DNA of 64,000 nt from Seminavis robusta (lineage: Eukaryota; Bacillariophyta; Bacillariophyceae; Naviculales; Naviculaceae): assembly GCA_903772945.1 (NCBI GenBank), contig CAICTM010000080.1, positions 1 through 64,000 on the forward strand, given 5' to 3'. Positions 32,299 through 42,000 of the stretch are shown here, piece by piece. Positions within the stretch are counted from its first letter, which is position 1; each line of letters opens with the position of its first letter. Both the position numbers and the translations under genes were made by a program. The notes beneath the pieces are model-generated. The model saw only the letters and a program-made list of their open reading frames with translations. It was not told the origin of the DNA and searched no databases.

Positions 32299-33710
32299 TG
32301 GCACTTGCGCATGACAGAGGCTGAGGCCGGAGGGAGGACGATGTGCGGGAATGAGATGATGGCAGCTCCGGCATACTACTGAGACATGCTGCGTTTTGGC
32401 ATTCTTCTTGTTTGAAACGACGAAGAAGCCACGAACAGTAGGAGCATGAAAGCCGCACAGATAGCACACTTTCGCCCAATGTGCCTTGGATCAGATCTGC
32501 TTCAATAGTAGGAGTTCTTAGATAATCCACACTGTTAACTCTAGCTGGAGTGCAAGTCTAGGGCGAATCTATGCCGTGCATGGACGACTTGCGTTGGAAG
32601 CAGCGACGGGCTTGCCACAAACAGTTAGAGCAATTGTGTTGAGTCGGATGGAAGAGAAGCCCTACCCCCATACCTCAGGAAAGGAGTTCATTCGCTCGCC
32701 AGAGCTGCCGTGGAAGACACGACGGCTGCAAGGTCGTGAGGTCATCATCAGCGATCGTTCCGCTGGTAGTCATAGCTACGGTAGCCATGACAGAGGTACC
32801 GGACGGAACGCAGCAGACAACAAAGCAGTCATGTCGTCATGCAGACCCGTATCTCAATTGCCCTTGTGAAAGCTACCCATTTATGTCTCCGTGGATCCCG
32901 CAAAGCCAAACCCTTTGCCCCCCGTAATGGTCCTCAATTTCTTGCCCCTGATCCCACAGAACCTAGTCCTGAATTTCGACTGTTCTTTGCTTAAGCCTGG
33001 CCCTGGCTGGCTTCCGTAGATAATTTCCCTACTCTAAAACCCCCCTAATCAAGTCGTGTCGAGTGTAACGTGGAGTTGACACGCTCTTTCTTGCTCACCC
33101 AGCGTGGAGCGTAGAATGATGAATCGAATCAGTCGCCACAGCGCGAGAAAAGTCCCTGGAAGGTCCTGCGAAACATGAAAATCTGGAATTGAATTCATCA
33201 CTAATTAAATATTTTCATCACCATTCATCACCATTCAACACATTGGTGATGAATTCATCACCATTCATCACATTTCATCACGGTTTCATCATTTTCATCA
33301 CCATTCATCACCATTCATTATCTCTATAGTAAAACAGTAGTATTTTCATCACGATTCATCACCAGTCATCACGAATTAATCATTTTCATCACCATTCATC
33401 ACCATTCAACAAACTGGTGATGAATTCATCACCATTCATCACCATTCAACACATTAATCAAGAATTCATTATAATTAAACTATTTCATTATTTGCGGGAC
33501 CTTCCTGGGCTCCTTTCGAGTTGCTCATTTTGGTTAAATAAAGAGTTAGCCATCAACTGAACTAGATAATCAACGCTCAGGAACAGAGGGTGGAGCCTGC
33601 CTGGAGCGTGGAATCAGGCGTCGAAGGCAACTGCATAAGTGGGCCCCCTTCGGACTGGAGTTGCTCATTTTCAGAAAGGAGTCAGCCATCAACTGACCTA
33701 GCTAGTCAAC
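32299..33710. other. intergenic with dispersed repeat, TTCATCACC array and duplicated leader
   Basis: The first 600 bases show nothing clear. Bases 32900-33055 hold the longer copy of the repeat also seen at 28065. Bases 33144-33520 are a TTCATCACC-rich array bounded by imperfect inverted repeats. Bases 33520-33574 and 33657-33713 are near-copies of the leader immediately before the BTB copy B start. Confidence 0.65.
33144..33520. mobile_element. TTCATCACC minisatellite inside about 30-bp imperfect inverted repeats (MITE-like)
   Basis: Bases 33144-33180 and, on the other strand, 33520-33483 share GAAA.AG.CCC.GGAAGGTCC.GC.AA..ATGAAA, an imperfect terminal inverted repeat. Between them TTCATCACCA and CATTCATCAC words repeat many times, with some units reversed (TTGGTGATGAATTCATCACCA). 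No coding sequence and no clear target duplication. It could be a non-autonomous DNA transposon with an expanded interior, or an array that has formed large hairpins. Confidence 0.5.
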
Positions 33711-33713
33711 ATG
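33520..33713 (+). promoter_or_regulatory. duplicated 5' leader of BTB copy B
   Basis: GAGTTGCTCATTTT, then AGCCATCAACTGA and AGTCAAC/AATCAAC, occur in order at 33520-33574 and again at 33657-33713. The second copy ends exactly at the ATG of the BTB gene. A segment of about 137 bases containing the leader was duplicated. The upstream copy could act as a second promoter or be inert. Confidence 0.6.
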
Positions 33714-35150
33714 TCCAGTGCCTACAAACTTATGGGAAGTCTAGGGGCCGAAGTCTCCCTTGCAACTGGTGTTGCAACAGCATTGGATGATGAAACATTT
33801 CATGATGTGACATTGGTAGCCAGTGATGGCGTCGAGGTGCCTGCAAATCGAGTGTTACTCGCAGTCCGAAGCAAGGTGTTCAAGGCTATGTTGATGGGAG
33901 GCTTCTCTGAGGCTACAAGTCCATCTATTCAGGTAAATTTTCCTGGAGCAGTTGTCAACACAGTTGTTGAGTATATCTACACCAGCAAAGCCAAGCTTCT
34001 TACAGAACTCAACCCAGACAATGTGGAGAAAAATGGTGACATCTCAGAGCCCGGTCAGGAGGAATTCCAGATGCTTGTCTCCTTGACAGCAGCTGCAGCC
34101 TACTACAACCTTCCAACACTATGTGACAAAGTCAATAGCATCATGGATACGTTCGTCCAAAAGTTCCCATCCTTGTCTTTTGCTGTGCTGGAGGCATGTG
34201 CTCAGGAACACCCTGCTATATCTGACAATCTGCTTGAGATGGCCTTGTCCAACATCCGACAGAACAAGTATGAGACATTGAATGAAGGACTTCTGTGTGC
34301 ATTGAGTTCCTCTGTCCTGGCAGTCATCCTCGGTGATGAAAAGTCCGTGGCACCAGAGAACAAGCGCTTTGCAATGGTTCAAATTTGGTCAAAGGGTGCT
34401 TCTGGTGGTAAAGAGAATAGGCAAGACCTTGCCAAAGAATTGGTGAAAGACCACCTGAAACTACATTGGATTTGTCCTTGTGTATTGGCCAACTCGGTTG
34501 CTGCATCTGGGCTTGTAGACATTGAGCACCTGGCAGAAGCCTACAAGCAGCAAGCAATGATGGCAAAGCACCAGTATGGGGAGCATTTTGAGCAAGCTAT
34601 GAAAGGAAAACAGAAGTATGGGGAGAATTTTGAGCCGCTGCGTTTTGATAATTCAGTCTGGAGTGGAAGTAACTCAATTACTTTCTGGGGGGCTGCTCGT
34701 TGGCAAAGTGGCAAACTGACATGTCCTCCTCTTGCCAATGGGTTCACATACAAGTGGACCATTGATACAACTGGTGTCAGTGCTGCCGACCATATCATGA
34801 TTGGTGTAGCCAAATGTTCTGCAACACTTAACAACAACACTTTTTGTGGGCGTCAGAGTTCATGCTGGATGGTGTATGGACGTGATGGAGTTGCCTGGTA
34901 CTCTGGAGGGGAGAAAGAGTACATTGGAAATGGTGCAATATTTGGAAATGGGTCCCGTGTCAACATTACACTTGATCTTTCTCCCAATGAGACCAACAAT
35001 GGCAGTTTCTCCATTTCTGTGAATGGTGCTGCTTCTGTTATTATCACTCGCAACATGAAGGTCCACACCAACACTGATGGGTATGTTCCAATGGTATCAT
35101 GCGAAGGTGCAACCAGTGCAAAGATCCTCCACATTGAGCAGGTTCTGTGA
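33711..35150 (+). CDS. BTB-BACK protein with C-terminal SPRY-like domain (copy B)
   Basis: Intact, 479 residues, closely similar to copy A along its whole length: start MSSAYKLMGSLGAE; BTB domain with TFHDVTLVASDGVEVPANRV and FKAMLMGGFSEA; BACK-like helices; SPRY-like end with YKWTIDTTGVSAADHIMIGV, WYSGGEKEYIG, VNITLDLSPNETNNGSFSI and GYVPMVSCEGATSAKIL. It differs from A by a small tandem duplication in the linker, where MAKHQYGEHFEQ is followed by MKGKQKYGENFEP. As with copy A, an adaptor role in ubiquitin ligation is inferred from the BTB-BACK family only. The leader upstream is duplicated. Confidence 0.85.
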   Translation: MSSAYKLMGSLGAEVSLATGVATALDDETFHDVTLVASDGVEVPANRVLLAVRSKVFKAMLMGGFSEATSPSIQVNFPGAVVNTVVEYIYTSKAKLLTELNPDNVEKNGDISEPGQEEFQMLVSLTAAAAYYNLPTLCDKVNSIMDTFVQKFPSLSFAVLEACAQEHPAISDNLLEMALSNIRQNKYETLNEGLLCALSSSVLAVILGDEKSVAPENKRFAMVQIWSKGASGGKENRQDLAKELVKDHLKLHWICPCVLANSVAASGLVDIEHLAEAYKQQAMMAKHQYGEHFEQAMKGKQKYGENFEPLRFDNSVWSGSNSITFWGAARWQSGKLTCPPLANGFTYKWTIDTTGVSAADHIMIGVAKCSATLNNNTFCGRQSSCWMVYGRDGVAWYSGGEKEYIGNGAIFGNGSRVNITLDLSPNETNNGSFSISVNGAASVIITRNMKVHTNTDGYVPMVSCEGATSAKILHIEQVL

Positions 35151-35459
35151 GCAAACCATGAACAGCACTGCCAAACTGCCGCATCACAGAAACGAATCAT
35201 TAAGACAGAGGAAAATAGAAGACCATCTTCTCAAACTAGATGGAACGACCCGTTGCTGGCTGGTTGCGGGTGATCCTATATGCCATCCAGCCTCATTTCT
35301 ATCATTCTAGCTATGATACTTTACTCTAGCTACTTGCTCTATACCGTGAAGGAACGCAGCCGAACATATTGCAACCCGTAGACTTTCCAGCTTTCACGCA
35401 GCGATGCAGCGAAGGAACAAACGTGCACACCTTAGAGATGCAACGAAGCATCGACATCA
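35151..35459. other. short convergent spacer
   Basis: Spacer of about 300 bases between the 3' ends of BTB copy B and the IF-2 gene. I see no feature in it. Confidence 0.5.
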
Positions 35460-38400
35460 TCATCGCACGGCCCCAGTGAACGATTTCTTCATCTCAATTG
35501 AGTAGCATTCAATGAAATCTCCTTCTTGGTACTCCACAGGGCCCAACAGGCTCAAGCCACATTCCTCTCCCTGTCTGACCTTGTCTACATCGTCCTTGAA
35601 CTTTTTCAGACTGGATGCCTTCGACCCATTGACATCGGTTGTAACATTCGTTCCATCTCGAAGAACTCGGTATTGAACCGGCGCACCCTTGTCCGAGTCG
35701 ACAATAGTTTTGAACAAAAATCCTTCCAGGACCTTCAGTCCAGCAACCGAGTCTTTGCCTCCGTTGATTTCAAAGACAGCTTCGACCTTGGCCTTTCCAT
35801 GCACCGTTTCAACGGGCAGAGCGGGGAGGTAGTTGGTAAACACTTCTTTGGCTTCATCGAGCAAGGAATAAATGACGTCAAACTCGTGAATTTTGACACC
35901 CTCGGCTTCGGCCATTGCCAGAACGTTCTTGTCTTGATTCTTGACATCAAAGCAGAATATCGAAGCATTGCTTTCCCTTGCCATTTCAATCTCACTCGTC
36001 GACAATGGACCAACACCTTCCGAGATGGTATCCACGTTAATGTCAAAGGACGATAGCTTGGCGAGATCCAACATGGCTTCCCGAACCGCCGAAACGCTTC
36101 CATCCGCGCTGGCTTTCAAGACTACGGGAATCCGAATCGGAGCATCCTCCTGGTCGAGCGACAACTCGTATCTCTCGAGCCGTCGTTCCGTTCCAGTGCT
36201 CGTCATGGATTCGCAGCCCGACACCTGCACTTGCGAAAAGCTGGCCATGGCGTCGGCGTCAGCGTCTTGACTCTGCATGGCAAGTCTCTTTTCCACCAGT
36301 TCATTGCCTTCTTGTTCCGACGCAACACACACCAGAGGATCTCCTGCTTTGGGAGTTGATTTAAATCCCACGATCCGCACGGGTTGAGAAGGCAAGCCCT
36401 TCTTCAACGCACCATTGTTGACTTTTTGGATAAATAAACGAAAGAACGTAAGTGTTAGTTGGCAAACAATTCAACCAACAAGAGCCATAACAACACTGAA
36501 CAAATATATACTACCGTACCATCTTTTAACAGTCGCACTTTTCCCACCGACGTATCGCTCACAACGACATCGCCCGGTCGAATACACCCCCATCGTACAA
36601 TGGCATCGACGACAATCCCGAGTCCTTGTTCGGCACGCGAGTCCATGACAATTCCTTCCGCACTTGCGGTGATGTCGGCCCTGAGATCCATGACTTCACT
36701 TTGGAGTGCCAGTCCTTCAACGAGATCCTCCAGCCCGAGACATGTCTTGGCCGAAATGGGAAAGAACTGTACGGAATTTGCGACGGCGCCACTGCCACTG
36801 CCACTGGCGCCCTCGGGATAAATGTCGTGTTCCAAGAGTTGATTTTCAATGCGTCGTTGACTTTCGGCGACGTCAATGCCGGGTTTGTCAATTTTGTTCA
36901 TGGCAACGACCATGGTAATGCCTTCCCCGCCAGATTCCTTGGCAATGGATTTGTATGTGTTGATAATTTCAATCGTTTGTGGTTGGACTCCATCGTCGGC
37001 GGCGACGACCAGTAATAAAATATCGGCGGCATGAGATCCCGAATTGCGCATGGCACTAAAGGCGGCATGCCCGGGGGTATCCAAAAAGGTAATCATACTG
37101 TTGTTGTTGTCATTGTTGTCGAGTGGTACTTGAAAGGCACTCACCACTTGCGTAATGCCTCCCGCTTCGGTTCCTGCCACGTCCGTGTTCTTGGCGTTGG
37201 CGCTATTGCTGTTTTTGGCCTTTTTGGTCTTTTTCTTTTTGGATTGCTTTTTGGTATTGCTGTTTCCTTGCGCACGTCTTCGTAGGGCATCCATGAGTGT
37301 GGTCTTTCCATGATCGACGTGTCCCATGATGCACACGACCGGTGCTCGTGGTGGCAAGGAATCATAAGCTACTGTTGGTTGTTGTTCTTCCTGTTCTTCG
37401 TCCACATCACTACTAGGTGTACTTGTTGTAGTTGTGGTTGCAACAATGGATTCATTACGTCTTCGTCGTTCCATGAGTTGTTCATGATCCTTGTCAATGG
37501 TATTCGCATTGGATTGCTGTTTGGTGAATGGGACATTGAGTTCCAACAAGACCATTTCGGCCACTTCCGGGTCAATTTCCAAGTCGGCATCCGCCGAATG
37601 TCGACTGCGATTGCGGGCCAATTCTCCTAGATCTTGCAGTACGTGCATGATTTTTGTAGCCTTGACACTGGACAATCTCGATAATTCTCGAATGGAAATG
37701 TCATGGGGCGGCAAATCCACTTGAACTTGTTTGGGCGGGGGTGGCTTGAATTTTTCTTGGGGTGGTTCTTCGAACGTCACTGGTGGTCTTCTTCTCATGG
37801 TCGTTGGTGGTGGTGGAGCAGGACTCGTTTGTTGTTGTGGTTGCTGTTGTGGGTTGTAGATTATTGGTGGATTGTTGGAAAAGTCTCGTACGGTTTTTCT
37901 CCACGATGGAACTTTTTCGCTGATCGCAGTGGAAGATTCAGGAGTAGTGGTCGACTGTTCCGTCTCTTGGGTAGTTTGTTGTTGACTCTTTCGTTTTTGT
38001 AGTTCTGCCACGTACTGTCCAATCAGAGACACGGATCCAGTATTGCTATTGCTATAGCTATTACTTGTAGATGGTGGATTATTCAGTACGGCTAGAACCG
38101 ACGTTGGATCCTTATTATTGTGAGCTTGCTGGACTTGTTGTTTGGCGGCTCGCAGTCCATGACGCCACGATTGAAGTTGTTTTGGCGGTGGCGCGTTGTG
38201 ATGTTTCGTCGACTTGTTATTATTATTGGCAGCATGTTTTTTTTGTTGAGTGTTGTGTTCACCCAGCCGTTTCTTGAAGAAATCCACCAAGTCCGACGTG
38301 GTCCTGGTATTATTATCATTATTATTATTGGTATTATTGGTAGAGTTGGATGGCAAGTTGGACTGCGTGGCGGATGGAGTAGTACTTGTAGTACTTGTAG

Positions 38401-38698
38401 CATTGGTTTGTCGAATGAGATTGACGAGATTGCTGTTGTTGCTGTTTGGTCGATTCTTGAGATTTTTGGTTTGTTGGGGAAATTTGCCACCCAAAGCTTC
38501 TTGGCTAATGGGATTGGATACTCGCAGTTTTTGAAGATATTCGGGACGACGCAGTGCCTGCTGTTGCTGCTGCTGATTGCCAGCAGATGGTCCTCTTCTT
38601 CCAGTATTATTGCTACTAACAAGACATCTCTTATTACTAGTAGCTATTACCAGAGAAGATCTTGGACGACCAAAAGCGGAAGGACGGCAGCGCAGCAT
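35460..38698 (-). CDS. organellar (likely mitochondrial) translation initiation factor IF-2
   Basis: Two exons, 38698-36520 and 36421-35460, join in phase 1 (GATG|gtacgg, aaaag|TCAAC) to give about 1046 residues. IF-2 brings initiator fMet-tRNA to the small ribosomal subunit and hydrolyses GTP on subunit joining. The head is Arg-rich and lacks a hydrophobic signal (MLRCRPSAFGRPRSS), which suits a mitochondrial presequence. Long Asn/Gln/Ser low complexity follows, then an IF2_N-like helix bundle (ISIRELSRLSSVKATKIMHV). The G domain has GHVDHGKT (459-466), DTPGHAAF, NKID and SAK. Domains II-IV follow, ending KKFKDDVDKVRQGEECGLSL and GDFIECYSIEMKK. Odd: a lysine-rich insertion (KKQSKKKKTKKAKNSN) sits between the P-loop and the GGITQ switch I region, where most IF-2s are compact. 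A plastid location is less likely, as no signal peptide is visible. Confidence 0.9.
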
Positions 38699-39013
38699 GG
38701 TTGATTTGTTGTAGGTCGAAAAAATAATGAGAGAAAGAGGAATGAGTGGCGAAGATCCGCCGAAGAAAGCTGTGGTGCGTGGCCGTTGGATACGGTATGA
38801 GTCCAGTCACGCTCATGAGAGACAAAGTCGACTGAAGGAATAGAGCTAGAGCTAAATGGTAAGCCAACAGCAATGGTAAGATTCCTCCATGCCCATCTCT
38901 CTCCGAGTTGGGCCACCGAGCATTGCAGCCATCCATCGTGCTGCCATGGGAATTCAAGCCACCTCCATACAGGTATATATAGTTTATAATCATGATGTAT
39001 AAAGATGGTTTAT
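38699..39013. other. short spacer between IF-2 start and surface-protein stop
   Basis: Upstream region of the IF-2 gene and 3' flank of the surface-protein gene. A TATATATAG stretch lies near 38973-38981. Nothing else is seen. Confidence 0.5.
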
Positions 39014-42000
39014 TTAGGGTGGTGGACAAGCATGACAAAAGGGACCTTTGGGAGATGCAGTCAACTCAGGGCTTGCAGTGCTAGGACAAGGAGTACCAAA
39101 AAACATGCCACTCGAGGAGATGCTGCCAGCTACCTTGTCACCCCAACCACATAGATCCTGGTTAAACATAGTAGCACCATTGAACATACTCCCATAGTTG
39201 GTTACAGCCGATATATCCCTAAAAACAACACAACAACAATAGGAGGAAGGAAAGAAATGCCAACAACAGTTGAGTGTCGATCACCCTTGTCATAACAACA
39301 GTTTGGCTCCATGGAGACAATGGAAGTCAAGATATTATATCTACCCACCAACTTGATAGATCAGCATTGAACGCTTCATTCCATCGAAAGGCATTATCCA
39401 TAGCAGTCACCTGCCTGACATCTGTCATGCATGACCAGTGGAGTGAAGTGAAGTGGATAAAGAAAACCATGAGGAAGGTTATTCTGAACACTGGGAAATA
39501 TAATAGAATATATACATGGAATACAAACAACTGAGCGAAAGATGGACTTACCCCAACCGCTAATGTCAGAATTAAATACTGTGCAGAACATAAACATCCT
39601 CTTCATGGTAGTGACACTGCTTGTATCTAGTAGTAGAATGCAGTAACAACAATTGTGCAAATCAGAGAAAGTCAGAGCTGGCACCAACCATGTCAACAAC
39701 TCTACCATGCAGGAAGCAAGTGAATGCTATTGACAACTCAGTGATGAACCATGCAACGAACTTACCCCATGAACTGACATCTCCATTGAAAGAGCTGCAC
39801 CCAACAAAAAGGGAGCTCATGTCTGTAACTTTGCTTGTATCTGCAATTTAAAAAAAATGAATGCATGGAGAGCAGCAACAACAAGGAATCAGAATTTTGC
39901 AACAGTTGATGAACTTTTCATCCAGCAACCAACAATAGATAGATTTACCCCAGGTACTGATGTCACCGTTGAAGGAGTTCGCGTAGTTAAAGGTGCCAGC
40001 GAGAGTAGTGACACTGCTTGTATCTATATTCATGAATAAACGTGGAAGCATGTTGGAAAACAGTTCAGTTTCGAATTCCAAATGAACCTCTTCTGGTCAA
40101 AGGTGAACCTACGTACCCCAGGAATCCAAATCACTGTTGAAGGCATTGGCACCTGAAAAGGCTGCAGCCAAGGATGTTACCCTTGAAACCACCCAATTGT
40201 TCAGTGGCACATTGAAAGCCTTAGCCCCTTTCATGAAACAACCAGAATGTTAGCATACAAGGCTTCTCACAAGGGTTAGGCAGATTACATCTTACTTACC
40301 ATGGAAGACTTCCTGCATGGAAGTTACTCCACTAACATCCCACATGCTGACATCCCCATTAAATGTTACCACATCAGTGAGACCACTGATCAAGTTGTCT
40401 GCAGGCATACCAGTATAGTTAGTCCACGGGTATTGCTGGTGATGTGAGATTCAGTTTAAACATGATCCCTAAATAAGCGCAATAAGGTTTTGGGATCACA
40501 TACCAAAGTTATCAACTCCCTGCACATTCCATGACAGAATTGATGCTATTTTGTGATGATTCACAAAAGCAAATGTGTTGAGCAGGCAAAGGCTAAAATG
40601 AAGTGGAACATTGAACGACAAAATACCCTACCGTAGGGACCTGAGGATGAGTAGTCACCTTGCTCTAGAGCTGCAATCAAGGTATTCTTGTCACCAAACA
40701 CTTTGCAAGAGACCAAAGAAAACAACCTGTGAGCTACACGCAACACCGTTAAAATGGATCAGAGCTACGAGCTGTTTCAAATGCCTTACCAAAACTTGTG
40801 GGAGCAGCTGAAGGGACAATTGATGGTAAATCTGTAGGCTGCAGTGTAGGTGGATGGGTGGGATGCTTTGTAGGTGATTCAGATGGAGAGGTTGTTGGCA
40901 TCTGTGATGGCACTTCGGAAGGCACAGATGTTGGATTTTGACTTGGGCTGGCGGAGGGAAAATTGGATGGAGCAATGCTAGGGCTTGAGGATGGGACACC
41001 AGAAGGACTGATGCTTGGAATTGAAGAAGGTTCAAGTGATGGATAGTCCGTTGGGATTTTGGAAGGACTAATTGATGGATTGTTACTTGGGCTTGTGGAA
41101 GGCACATAAGAGGGACCAGCGCTGGGCTTTGAGGATGGAAAACCAGAAGGATTGAAGCTTGGGTTTTTGGACGGCACGGTGGATGGACCAAGACTAGGAT
41201 TTGAAGATGGAGCATCTGATGGACGAACAGATGGCTGCAATGATATTGATGGACTTGATGATGGATCACCAGATGGCACTAAGGATGGACTAGTACTGGG
41301 ATATGTGGATGGCATGGCAGAATGAGAGGGCGTGAAGGATGGAACAGAGCTTGGATTTGAAGATGGCAATGATGATGGGCTTGATGAGGGCACAGAAGAT
41401 ACTGAAGGCTTTGTTGATGGACCAGAGCTTGGATTTGTGGATGGAAATGATGATGGCTTTGATGAAGGAGTCTCACTGGGACTGGAACTTGGTAACAAAC
41501 TTGGTTGGGAACTAGGGGCTTTTGATGGAAAATAGCTGGGACTGGAACTGGGTAACAAACTTGGTTGGGAACTAGGGCCTTTGGATGGAGCCTGGCTGTT
41601 GCTGGGACTGGCACTGGGTGAAGTGCTAGGTTGCACACTGGGGACTGCGGATGGTGAGTAACGAATCTGAGGGTCCAAGGATGAAGAGAAGGATATGGAC
41701 TCAGCAATAGCCCCAGTACTGATCTCTACATTGAACCAGTGCAAAAATGTTCCTGCAAAGGATGCAAGTTCTTCATCCAAAGCACCTGGACTGGATGTCA
41801 CGGTGAATTCCACATAGAAACTTCCAACAGAAGTGAGAACAGGTTCTCCAACCTCAATGCTTTCAATTGATGAACCAGAGCCTGGAAGGGAGTTGTACGC
41901 CTCCACAAAGCCATAGGACATCATTTGCTCAGTCCACCCAGTGGTCGGGCCACTAAAGGAAATGAAATAGTCTTCCTGCACTGAGGGGCTGCTTGGGAGC

